From contig JAUXVF010000028.1 of the NCBI GenBank assembly GCA_030680355.1, positions 62,001-126,000 of the forward strand: a DNA stretch of 64,000 bases, in the 5' to 3' direction. This DNA is from Caulobacter sp. GTDB taxonomy: Bacteria; Pseudomonadota; Alphaproteobacteria; Caulobacterales; Caulobacteraceae. The notes under the pieces are model-generated. The model had not been told where the DNA came from. It ran no database searches and was given only the letters and a program-made list of their open reading frames with translations. Shown piece by piece: positions 10,954 to 19,328 of the stretch. Each line of letters starts with the position of its first letter. The stretch's first letter is position 1. A program made the position numbers and the translations under genes.

Positions 10954-13143
10954 ATGACCCAGATCCGATCCACCGCGCGTCGCGCGTTGACCCTGTCCTG
11001 TGGCGTCGCCGCCCTGACGGCCGCCATCGCCGCCGCCGCGCCCGCCGCGGCCCAGGACACCACCGTCGGCGAGATCATCATCACCGCCCAGAAACGCAGC
11101 GAGAACCTGCAGGACGTGCCGCTCTCGGTGGCCGCCGTCGAGGGCGAACGCCTGCAGTCGATGTTCGCCAGCGGCGAGGACATCCTGGCGCTGGCCGCGC
11201 GTGTGCCGGCGCTCTACGCCGAGTCCTCCAACGGCCGAGTGGCGCCGCGCTTCTACATCCGCGGTCTCGGCAACAGCGACTTCGACCTGGCCGCCTCACA
11301 GCCGGTGTCGATCATCCAGGACGAGGTCGTCCTCGAGAACGTGGTGCTCAAGAGCACGCCGCTGTTCGACCTGGAGCGGGTGGAAGTCCTGCGCGGGCCC
11401 CAGGGCACGCTGTTTGGCCGCAACACCACCGCCGGCATCGTCAAGTTCGACAGCATCAAGCCCGGCCAGTCGCTGAGCGCCCGGGCCACGGCCTCGGTCG
11501 GCTCCTACAACACCATCACCTTCGATGGCGGCGTCGGCGGCCCGTTGGTCGACGGCAAGCTGGCGGCGCGCGCCGCCCTGCTGGTCCAACACCGCGATGA
11601 CTGGATCAACAACGCCTTCACCGGCCAGAACAACGCCCTCGGCGGCTTCGACGAAGTCGCGGCGCGGCTGCAGTTCCTGTTCACGCCCACCGACGCGCTG
11701 ACCGCCCTGGTCAACGTTCACACGCGGTCGCTGGAAGGCACCTCGGCGGTCTTCCGCGCCAACATCCTGACGGCGGGCAGCAACAAGCTGAACGCCAACT
11801 ACGACCGCGAAACGGTTCACTACGACGGCGGCGGCAACAATCCCCAGGCCTATGACGGCTGGGGCACGTCGCTGAAGCTCGACTACGACTTCGGCCCGGT
11901 GACCCTGACCTCGATCACCGCCTATGAGACCACCAACGGCAAGAGCCGCGGCGACATCGACGGCGGCAACGGCGTCTACGGCCCCGGCTTCATCCCCTTC
12001 CCGTCGGACACCACCGACGGCATCGAGGATCTCGACCAGTTCACCCAGGAATTCCGCCTCGCCAGCGACGCCGGCGAGTTCCTCAGCTGGCAGGTTGGCG
12101 CCTACTATTTCGACTCCGAGCTGGTCCTGCGCACCGATCCGGGCTTCGCCCCGCCCACCACGCTGAAGCAGAACAACACCTCCTGGGCCATCTTCGGCCA
12201 GTCGTCCTACCGCCTGTCCGACGCCCTGACGCTGACCGGCGGCCTGCGCTACACCAGCGATGACAAGGACCTGTCGGTGGTGTCCTCGCCCAACGTCGTC
12301 GCCCCGGTCTCGGTGTCCGACGAAAGCGTCAGCTGGGACATCAGCGCCCTCTACGAGGTGCAGCCCAACGTCAATCTGTTCGCCCGGGTGGCCCACGGCT
12401 TCCGCGGTCCGTCGATCCAGGGCCGCGACATCGCCTTCTTCGCCCAGCCCTCGGTGGCGCAGTCGGAGACCATCCTGTCCTACGAGGCGGGCGTGAAGAG
12501 CGAGCTGTTCGACCGCCGGGTGCGCCTGAACGGCGCGGTCTTCACCTACACGATCGACGATCCGCAGTTCAGCGCGGTCGGCGGCGCGGCCAACTCCAAC
12601 CGCCTGATCAACGCCAAGGAAGGCAAGGCTTGGGGCTTCGAGATCGACGGCGAATGGGTGGTCAACCAGTACGTCACCCTGACCGCCGGCTACAGCTACA
12701 GCAAGACCGAGATCAACGATCCCACCCTGGCCGTGGCCGTCTGCGCCCAGTGCACGGTCACCGACCCGCTGGACATCAACGGCGACGCCCTGGTCAACGG
12801 CAACCCCTTCCCCAACGCGCCGGAGTCGATCTTCGACTTCACCGCGCGCTTCGCCCTGCCGGTCGGCAATGGCGGCGAGCTGTTCGCCTTCACCGACTGG
12901 AACGTCCAGGGGGACACCAACCTGTTCCTCTACGAGTCGCGTGAGTTCAACAGCAGCGGCAATTTCGAAGGCGGTCTGAAGCTGGGTTACGCCCGTGACG
13001 ACGGCAGCTGGGAAGTCGCCCTGTTCGCCCGCAACATCACCGATGAGGCCAACCTCAAGGGCGGCATCGACTTCAACAACAACACCGGTTTCGTCAACGA
13101 GCCGCGGGTTGTCGGCATCTCGCTGAGCGCCCGCCTGCCTTAA
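10954..13143 (+). CDS. TonB-dependent outer-membrane receptor
   Basis: 729 residues from the ATG at 10954, which has CGAGGA seven bases upstream; the open frame upstream gives no signal peptide. The signal sequence ends in APAAAAQ (about residue 34). A TonB-box-like TVGEIIITAQKR follows, then the plug domain with LQDVPLSVAAV and VEVLRGPQGTLFGRNTTAG, then a 22-strand beta-barrel. The sequence ends ...VVGISLSARLP, with Pro instead of the usual aromatic terminal residue. The ligand is unknown; Caulobacteraceae carry many such receptors for sugars and aromatics. It is alone between two terminators, and no regulator is adjacent. Confidence 0.93.
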   Translation: MTQIRSTARRALTLSCGVAALTAAIAAAAPAAAQDTTVGEIIITAQKRSENLQDVPLSVAAVEGERLQSMFASGEDILALAARVPALYAESSNGRVAPRFYIRGLGNSDFDLAASQPVSIIQDEVVLENVVLKSTPLFDLERVEVLRGPQGTLFGRNTTAGIVKFDSIKPGQSLSARATASVGSYNTITFDGGVGGPLVDGKLAARAALLVQHRDDWINNAFTGQNNALGGFDEVAARLQFLFTPTDALTALVNVHTRSLEGTSAVFRANILTAGSNKLNANYDRETVHYDGGGNNPQAYDGWGTSLKLDYDFGPVTLTSITAYETTNGKSRGDIDGGNGVYGPGFIPFPSDTTDGIEDLDQFTQEFRLASDAGEFLSWQVGAYYFDSELVLRTDPGFAPPTTLKQNNTSWAIFGQSSYRLSDALTLTGGLRYTSDDKDLSVVSSPNVVAPVSVSDESVSWDISALYEVQPNVNLFARVAHGFRGPSIQGRDIAFFAQPSVAQSETILSYEAGVKSELFDRRVRLNGAVFTYTIDDPQFSAVGGAANSNRLINAKEGKAWGFEIDGEWVVNQYVTLTAGYSYSKTEINDPTLAVAVCAQCTVTDPLDINGDALVNGNPFPNAPESIFDFTARFALPVGNGGELFAFTDWNVQGDTNLFLYESREFNSSGNFEGGLKLGYARDDGSWEVALFARNITDEANLKGGIDFNNNTGFVNEPRVVGISLSARLP

Positions 13144-13168
13144 GGCCGGCCGCCACCGTCAGACTGGG

Positions 13169-13198
13169 AAGGGCCGGAGAGCGATCTCCGGCCCTTTT
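13169..13198 (+). terminator. Rho-independent terminator of the TonB receptor gene
   Basis: Stem GGGCCGGAGA/TCTCCGGCCC with GCGA loop, extended by AA/TT pairs and followed by TTTT. It starts about 26 bp after the stop codon. Confidence 0.85.
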
Positions 13199-13228
13199 CC
13201 TTGTCCGGCCGCTCGCCAGAGGTCCGGC

Positions 13229-13579
13229 CTACCGCGCGCAGGCCCCTTTGTGCGCCACCCTGACGCCGGCCACCGACGCCGTGCAGCCGTTGCCATAGGT
13301 CTTGCCGTCGACGCCGCAGACCGGGTCGTACTGCTGGGTGCAGAGGCGGGGCGGTTTGCGGCAGACGCCAGCACCGTCGGGAATACGCTGCATCTCCGGC
13401 GTCATATGGCACTGAAGCCCGGCGCCGCACTGGAAGCCGGCGATGCCGCCGCAGATGCCGCCCTCGGCCCCGGGGGCCGAGGCGGGCGGCGGCGGCGGGG
13501 CGCCGCCCGTGGATTCGCAGGCGCCGGTCAGGGTCAGCGCCATCGCGGCCGCCAGCCCCAGTTTCAGCAGGGTGTTCAT
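13229..13579 (-). CDS. Exported protein with Kazal-type protease-inhibitor domain
   Basis: 116 residues. The start at 13579 has GGAG eight bases upstream and begins a signal peptide ([21 protein letters not shown]). TGAC could be a loose lipobox, though Thr at -3 is unusual. A Pro-rich linker is followed by a small Cys-rich segment ([15 protein letters not shown]) and a Kazal domain ([20 protein letters not shown]...C, about residues 79-115). Kazal domains block serine proteases; a bacterial copy might protect the envelope from host, predator or self proteases. It lies tail-to-tail with the TonB receptor gene. The longer frame to 13789 has no credible N-terminus. Confidence 0.82.
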   Translation of the reverse strand: MNTLLKLGLAAAMALTLTGACESTGGAPPPPPASAPGAEGGICGGIAGFQCGAGLQCHMTPEMQRIPDGAGVCRKPPRLCTQQYDPVCGVDGKTYGNGCTASVAGVRVAHKGACAR

Positions 13580-13710
13580 GATCACGCTCCGGTCCGGTCC
13601 CTTGGCCTCGACAGTGATCTCTCTCGGCCGCACTGTCGATATGGCGCCCAGGCTCTTGATAACGGAGCGCAATTGGTCTGATCTGCCGGTCTGTAAGTAT
13701 GGGACGGGCG

Positions 13711-15165
13711 ATGACATCCAGACTGAAGGCGGCGTTGGCCGCCACCGCGACGGCGGCCCTGCTGGCCGCCTGCGCCACGACCGGCGCAACCGCCGCGAAA
13801 CCGGCTCCGGCCGGGGCGACCAAGACGATGCCGGCCGGGCTCGATCCGGCCGCCCGGCCGGACCCCTTCCCCAGCACCTATGCCGCCCTGCCCTCGCGGC
13901 CGACGGCCATTCGCGGCGCGACGGTGCTGACCGCCACCGGTCAGCAGATCGAGAACGGCGTCGTGGTCTTCGCCGAGGGCAAGATCGTCGCCGTCGGCGG
14001 TCCCGAGACCGTCATCCCCGAGGGCATGACCATCATCGATGGTCGCGGCAAATGGATCACGCCCGGCGTCATCGACGCCCACAGCCATCTGGGCGTATAT
14101 CCCTCCCCCGGCGTGTCCTCCCGCTCCGACGGCAACGAGATGACCGACCCGGTGACCGCCAATGTCTGGGCCGAGCATTCGATCTGGCCGCAGGATCCGG
14201 GCTTCAACCGGGCCCGGGCCGGCGGGGTGACCACCCTCCAGATTCTCCCAGGCTCGGCCAACCTGTTTGGCGGCCGCTCGGTCACGGTGCGCAACGTGCC
14301 CAGCGTGACCATGCAGGGCATGAAGTTCCCCGGTGCGCCCTACGGCCTGAAGATGGCCTGCGGCGAGAACCCCAAGCGGGTCTATGGCGGCAAGGGGCGG
14401 AGCCCCGCCACGGCGATGGGCAACGTCGCCGGCTACCGCAAGGCCTGGATCGACGCCGCCGAATACGGCCGCAAATGGGACGACTACCGGGCCAAGATCG
14501 CCAAGGGCGACAAGGCCGATCCGCCCAAGCGCGACCTGGGCCTGGACACCCTGGTCGGGGTTCTGAAGGGCGAGATCCTGGTCCAGAACCACTGCTACCG
14601 CGCCGACGAAATGGCGGTGATGATCGATATCGCCAAGGAGTTCGGCTACCGCATCTCGATGTTCCACCACGCCTCGGAGGCCTACAAGATCGGGCCGTTG
14701 CTGGCCAAGGAGGGCATCTGTTTCGCCACCTGGGCCGACTGGCAGGGCTTCAAGATGGAGTCCTACGACGGCATCGAGGCCAACGCCGCCATCGCCTACC
14801 GGGCCGGGGCCTGCACCGTCATCCATTCCGACGACGAGACCATCACCCAGCGGCTGAACCAGGAAGCGGCCATCGCCATGGCCGCCGGCAATCGCATCGG
14901 TCTGGCGATCACCCCGGCCGAGGCTATCGCCTGGATTACCCTCAACCCGGCCAGGGCCATGGGCATCGACGGCCAGACCGGCTCGCTGGTCGCCGGCAAA
15001 CGCGCCGACGTGGTGATCTGGAGCGCTGACCCGTTCAGCGTCTACGCCCAGGCCGAGAAGGTCTTCGTCGACGGGGCGCTGGTCTATGACCGCCGCGATC
15101 CGCGCTATCAGCCCAAGTCTGACTTCGAACTCGGCCAGCCCGGTGAAGGGGCCTTCCACCCATGA
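13711..15165 (+). CDS. Exported lipoprotein amidohydrolase (metal-dependent, imidazolonepropionase-like)
   Basis: 484 residues from the ATG at 13711, preceded by GGGACGGG; another ATG lies 12 bases upstream. The signal peptide ends in the lipobox LAAC (Cys21), so it is a predicted lipoprotein. The amidohydrolase domain has IDAHSHLG (His124 and His126 metal ligands), FHHAS and VIHSDDE as later metal and catalytic positions, and ends with [14 protein letters not shown]. Relatives hydrolyse cyclic amides and dipeptides. The stop overlaps the start of the next gene by 4 bp, so a degenerate sister protein is made in step with it. Substrate unknown. Confidence 0.88.
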   Translation: MTSRLKAALAATATAALLAACATTGATAAKPAPAGATKTMPAGLDPAARPDPFPSTYAALPSRPTAIRGATVLTATGQQIENGVVVFAEGKIVAVGGPETVIPEGMTIIDGRGKWITPGVIDAHSHLGVYPSPGVSSRSDGNEMTDPVTANVWAEHSIWPQDPGFNRARAGGVTTLQILPGSANLFGGRSVTVRNVPSVTMQGMKFPGAPYGLKMACGENPKRVYGGKGRSPATAMGNVAGYRKAWIDAAEYGRKWDDYRAKIAKGDKADPPKRDLGLDTLVGVLKGEILVQNHCYRADEMAVMIDIAKEFGYRISMFHHASEAYKIGPLLAKEGICFATWADWQGFKMESYDGIEANAAIAYRAGACTVIHSDDETITQRLNQEAAIAMAAGNRIGLAITPAEAIAWITLNPARAMGIDGQTGSLVAGKRADVVIWSADPFSVYAQAEKVFVDGALVYDRRDPRYQPKSDFELGQPGEGAFHP

Positions 15166-16517
15166 AATCCCCCCTGATCGCTCCCCTCGCCCTGCTGGCC
15201 GCGACCTGGCTCGCCGCCGCTCCGGCCGCCGCAGAGACCGTGGCCATCGTCAACGCCCGGCTGGAGACCGCCGCGGCCGCCGGGACCATTCCGTCCGGCG
15301 CCATCGTGCTCAAGGACGGCAAGATCATCGCCGTCGGCGCCGGGGTCACCGCGCCGGCCGGGGCCCGGGTGATCGACGCCAGGGGCGGGGTGGTGACGCC
15401 CGGCCTGATCGCCGCCTCGACCAACCTGTCGGTGTCGGAGGTCAGCGCCGTGCGCGAGACCCAGGACGACGGCTCGGGCCGACTGACGGCCGGGTTCGAC
15501 GTCAGCTATGGCGTTAATCCCGACAGCACCATGATCCCCCTGGCCCGCCAGAGCGGCGTCACCCGGGGCGTGGTCACGCCCGAGCTGACCAGAGGCGGCG
15601 CCGGACACAAGGACGACAGCGGCGCCGATGACTTCGCCGGCGGCGGCGGCGGCGCGGCGGCCGAGCCCGGCATGTTCGCCGGCCAGGCGGCCATCATCAG
15701 CCTCGCGGCCGGCGACACCGACCCTGTCGAAAAGGCCCGCGTCGCCGTGGGTCTGGATCTGGGCGAGGCCGGCGCCCGCAACGCCGGCGGCTCGCGCGGC
15801 GCGGCCCTGGTGCTGGTCCGGGCGGCCTTCGAGGACGCCCGCGCCTTCGCCCGCAACCGGGCCGCCTATGACCGCGGCGCCACGCGGGAGTTCGGCCTGT
15901 CGCGGGTCGATCTCGAAGCCCTGATCCCCGTGGTCGAGGGGCGCACGCCCCTGCTGATCCGGGTCCACAAGGCCTCCGACATCCGCCAGGCCCTGCGCCT
16001 GGCCCGCGAGGAGAAGGTCAAGATCATCCTCGAAGGCGCCGAGGAGGGCTGGCGCGTCGCCGGCGAACTGGCCGCCGCCGGGGTTCCGGTGATCGTCGAC
16101 AGCCAGGCCGACCTGCCCTCCGCCTTCGAGGCCCTGGGCTCGCGACTCGACAACGCCGCCCGGCTGCAGGCCGCCGGCGTCACCGTGGCCATCATGGGCG
16201 CCCGCGACTTCAACAACCTGCGCCAAGCCCGGTTCAACGCCGGACTGGCGGTCGCCAACGGCCTGCCCCGCGAGGCGGCCATGGCCACCCTGACGTCAAA
16301 CGTGGCCAAGATCTGGGGCATGACCGGCGTCGGGTCCCTGGTGGTCGGCCAGACCGCCGATGTGGTGCTGTGGACCGGTGATCCGCTGGAAACCTCGACC
16401 TGGCCGGTGGCGGTGTTCATCGGCGGCGTCGAACAACCGCAGAGCAGCAGGGCCTTCGAACTGCGCGACCGTTATGCGACGCCGAGTACGACGGGGTATC
16501 CGCCAGCGTATCGGTAA
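15162..16517 (+). CDS. Exported amidohydrolase-like protein with lost metal ligands
   Basis: 451 residues. A signal peptide ends in APAAAET (about residue 25). The same fold as the upstream gene is visible (NARLETA...GAIVLKDGKIIAVGAG, and C-terminal GSLVVGQTADVVLWTGDP). At the HxH position the sequence is GLIAASTNLS: Asp84, His86 and His88 of an active enzyme are replaced by Ala, Ser and Asn, and no later HSDD motif is seen. A Gly/Ala-rich insert lies at about residues 155-168. It is translationally coupled (ATGA overlap) to the intact enzyme and is probably a non-catalytic partner, though a different metal site cannot be excluded. Confidence 0.85.
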   Translation: MKSPLIAPLALLAATWLAAAPAAAETVAIVNARLETAAAAGTIPSGAIVLKDGKIIAVGAGVTAPAGARVIDARGGVVTPGLIAASTNLSVSEVSAVRETQDDGSGRLTAGFDVSYGVNPDSTMIPLARQSGVTRGVVTPELTRGGAGHKDDSGADDFAGGGGGAAAEPGMFAGQAAIISLAAGDTDPVEKARVAVGLDLGEAGARNAGGSRGAALVLVRAAFEDARAFARNRAAYDRGATREFGLSRVDLEALIPVVEGRTPLLIRVHKASDIRQALRLAREEKVKIILEGAEEGWRVAGELAAAGVPVIVDSQADLPSAFEALGSRLDNAARLQAAGVTVAIMGARDFNNLRQARFNAGLAVANGLPREAAMATLTSNVAKIWGMTGVGSLVVGQTADVVLWTGDPLETSTWPVAVFIGGVEQPQSSRAFELRDRYATPSTTGYPPAYR

Positions 16518-16613
16518 CGGGCCCTCTCCCCGCCGGGAAAGGGTAGCTCTTGCCCCTCCCGGCCCTTGGTCGCATACCCGTTCGTTCCCGAATCGTTCGA
16601 AACTGACCGCGTC

Positions 16614-18680
16614 ATGTCCGCTTCCCCCGTCCAGTCCTCGCTGTTCGACACCGCTCTGAACCCGCCGGCCGCCGCGCCGCTGGCGCAGGCGCACGAGCCC
16701 GTTCCGGCCAAGCCGGTCCCGCCGCCCGCCAAGGCCCCAGCCACATCCGGCGACTACAACGCCGACTCCATCGAGGTGCTCGAGGGGCTGGAGCCGGTGC
16801 GCAAGCGGCCGGGCATGTATATCGGCGGCACCGACGAGCGGGCCCTGCATCATCTGTTCGCCGAGGTGCTCGACAACAGCATGGACGAGGCCGTCGCCGG
16901 CCACGCCAAACTGATCGAGGTGATCTTCGAGGCCGACGGCTCGTTGACGGTGAAAGACGACGGCCGCGGCATCCCGGTCGATCCGCACCCCAAACACCCG
17001 GGCAAGTCGGCGCTCGAGGTGATCATGACCGTGCTGCACTCGGGCGGTAAATTCTCGGGCAAGGCCTATGAGACCTCCGGCGGCCTGCACGGGGTCGGGG
17101 TCAGTGTCGTCAACGCCCTGTCCGAACGGGTCGAGGTCACCGTCTGGCGCGACGGCTTCGAAAGCCGTCAGGTGTTCTCGCGCGGCAAGCCGGTCGGCGG
17201 ACTGGAAACCCTGGGGCCGTCGAAGAAGCACGGCACCGCCATCCGCTTCATGCCCGACCCGGTGATTTTCGGCGAAGGCGTCGCCTTCCGTCCCTCGCGC
17301 CTCTACCGCATGGCCCGGTCCAAGGCCTATCTGTTCCGCGGCGTACAGATCAAATGGACCTGCGATCCCTCGCGCATCCAGGACCAGACCCCGGCCGAGG
17401 CGGTCTTCCACTTCCCCAACGGCCTGGCCGACTTCCTGGCCGAGCGGATCAAGGACGTCGCCACCGTCACCCCCGACGCGTTCAGCGGCCGCATCGAGCG
17501 GACCGGCGAGGCCGGGGCTGTCGAATGGGCCGTCACCTGGACGCCGCAGGGCTTTGGCGAGGCCGACGGCTTCATGCAGTCCTACTGCAACACCGTACCC
17601 ACCCCCGAGGGCGGCACCCACGAAGCCGGCTTCCGCGCCGCCCTGACCAAGGGGCTGAAGACCTATGCCGAACTGGCCGGCGAGAAGCGGGCCGCGATCA
17701 TCACCGCCGATGACGTCATCGCCAACGCCGGCGCCCTGATCAGCGTCTTCATCCGCAATCCGGAATTCCAGGGCCAGACCAAGGAACGGCTGTCGTCATC
17801 CGACGCCCAGAAACTGGTCGAGACGACGCTGCGCGATCCGTTCGATCACTGGCTGACGGCCTCGCCGAAGGCGGCCCAGGCCCTGCTCGATTTCGTCATC
17901 GAACGGGCCGAGGACCGGCTCAAGCGCCGCAAGGACCGCGAGGTCTCCCGCGCCTCGGCGACCCGCAAGCTGCGGCTGCCGGGCAAGCTGGCCGACTGTT
18001 CGGGCAGCGCCATCGACGGGGCCGAGATATTCATCGTCGAGGGCGACAGCGCCGGCGGCTCGGCCAAACAGGCGCGCAATCGCAAGACCCAGGCCATCCT
18101 GCCCCTGCGCGGCAAGATCCTGAACGTGGCCAGCGCCACCGGCGACAAGATGATGGCCAACAAGGAGCTGTCGGATCTGATGCTGGCCCTGGGCGTCCAG
18201 GCCGGATCGAAATACCGCGACGAGGATCTGCGCTACGATCGCGTGGTGATCATGACCGACGCCGATGTCGACGGCGCCCATATCGCCAGCCTGCTGATCA
18301 CCTTCTTCTACCGCACCATGCCTGACATGATCCGCGGCGGGCGGCTGTATCTGGCCCTGCCGCCCCTCTACCGGCTCAGCCATGGCGGCAAGACGGTCTA
18401 TGCCCGCGACGACGAGCACAAGGACGAGCTGGTGGCCACCGTATTCAAGGGCAAGAAGCCCGAGATCGGCCGCTTCAAGGGCCTTGGCGAGATGATGCCG
18501 GCCCAGCTCAAGGAAACCACCATGGATCCGGCGACCCGGACCATGGCCCGCGTCACCCTGCCCCGCGATGAGGAGCAGGTGGAACAGCTGGTCGAGGATC
18601 TGATGGGCCGCAAGCCCGAACAGCGTTTCCGGTTCATCCAGGAAAACGCCGAGTTCGCCGCGGCGGACGTCGACATCTGA
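16614..18680 (+). CDS. parE: DNA topoisomerase IV subunit B
   Basis: 688 residues from the first ATG. A Pro/Ala-rich N-terminal extension (about 50 residues) precedes the GHKL ATPase domain, with LDNSMDEA (Bergerat N-box), DDGRGIPVD and TSGGLHGVGVSVVNALS. The TOPRIM motif VEGDSAGGSAKQARNRK and DADVDGAHI are intact. QARNRKTQAILPLRGKILNV and the shorter length favour ParE over GyrB. With ParC it decatenates daughter chromosomes. The start has only a weak ribosome-binding site; a TTG at 16566 is possible but less likely. Confidence 0.93.
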   Translation: MSASPVQSSLFDTALNPPAAAPLAQAHEPVPAKPVPPPAKAPATSGDYNADSIEVLEGLEPVRKRPGMYIGGTDERALHHLFAEVLDNSMDEAVAGHAKLIEVIFEADGSLTVKDDGRGIPVDPHPKHPGKSALEVIMTVLHSGGKFSGKAYETSGGLHGVGVSVVNALSERVEVTVWRDGFESRQVFSRGKPVGGLETLGPSKKHGTAIRFMPDPVIFGEGVAFRPSRLYRMARSKAYLFRGVQIKWTCDPSRIQDQTPAEAVFHFPNGLADFLAERIKDVATVTPDAFSGRIERTGEAGAVEWAVTWTPQGFGEADGFMQSYCNTVPTPEGGTHEAGFRAALTKGLKTYAELAGEKRAAIITADDVIANAGALISVFIRNPEFQGQTKERLSSSDAQKLVETTLRDPFDHWLTASPKAAQALLDFVIERAEDRLKRRKDREVSRASATRKLRLPGKLADCSGSAIDGAEIFIVEGDSAGGSAKQARNRKTQAILPLRGKILNVASATGDKMMANKELSDLMLALGVQAGSKYRDEDLRYDRVVIMTDADVDGAHIASLLITFFYRTMPDMIRGGRLYLALPPLYRLSHGGKTVYARDDEHKDELVATVFKGKKPEIGRFKGLGEMMPAQLKETTMDPATRTMARVTLPRDEEQVEQLVEDLMGRKPEQRFRFIQENAEFAAADVDI

Positions 18681-18711
18681 GGCGGTCCGAAGACCGCCCC
18701 AGCGCCGTTTT
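18681..18711. terminator. Terminator after parE, shared with convergent gene
   Basis: A perfect stem GGCGGTC-CGAA-GACCGCC lies directly after the parE stop, with TTTT nine bases further on. It sits between convergent genes and may serve both. Confidence 0.6.
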
Positions 18712-18714
18712 CGT

Positions 18715-19071
18715 CTAGCGTCCGGAGACGATGGTCACGGTCACGGGCGCGCCGCCCTGACCCGTGCTCTGCCAGCTGTCGCCGACGTTCTTGTTCACGG
18801 TCGCCGAACAGGATGGCGGCGTGGCTTCCGGCGATTGCTGCGTGAAACAGGTCTTGCCGCCCGAGATCGCCCAGCTGCCGGCGCTCTGGCCGGCGGGGCT
18901 TTCGCCGCTGTAGCTGCCGCCCTCATCGACGTAGATTTTCACCTCGGTGCCGTCGGCATAGGTGATCAGAACGGTGTTGCCGTAGGCCGAGGCCATCGGA
19001 TCGGCCGCCAGGGCCGGGCCCGCCGCCATGAAGATCGCCGCGGCGATCGCCGCTTTCGCCAGAATTTTCAT
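18715..19071 (-). CDS. Small exported protein, unknown function
   Basis: 118 residues with a clear signal peptide (MKILAKAAIAAAIFMAAGPALA, cleavage about residue 22). The mature part is short and beta-rich, with NTVLITYADGTEVKIYVDEGG, AGSWAISGGKTCF and two Cys (in KTCF and PSCS) that could form a disulphide. The start at 19071 gives the signal peptide directly; 123 bases of upstream frame are ignored. I do not recognise a family. It is convergent with parE and divergent from the helicase gene. Confidence 0.75.
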   Translation of the reverse strand: MKILAKAAIAAAIFMAAGPALAADPMASAYGNTVLITYADGTEVKIYVDEGGSYSGESPAGQSAGSWAISGGKTCFTQQSPEATPPSCSATVNKNVGDSWQSTGQGGAPVTVTIVSGR

Positions 19072-19215
19072 TGGAATTTCCCACCCGATTTCTTGTTGTC
19101 TGGTTCGCCTCATGGGCGACCATGGCACCCTAGCGCCGATTTTCGAGATCGTTAAGCCCACGCCGCGCGGCCGGACGCGCAACGACAGGGGCAAACCTCC
19201 AGACCCCCGCCATAG

Positions 19216-19243
19216 TTGACTTTGCGGGGTTTAAGCCTATGTA
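19216..19243 (+). promoter_or_regulatory. Predicted sigma-70 type promoter of the helicase gene
   Basis: TTGACT (19216-19221), 16 bp spacer, then TATGTA (19238-19243), 86 bp upstream of the helicase ATG. Five of six bases match the -35 consensus. Position and strand fit. Confidence 0.55.
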
Positions 19244-19328
19244 TCGCGGCGAGTTTCGGGGCAGGTCATGCGAATCCGCGCCGCCCGCTCGCCCAAGCAC
19301 GGGCGGCCCCGACCAAGCCAAGCGAGAC

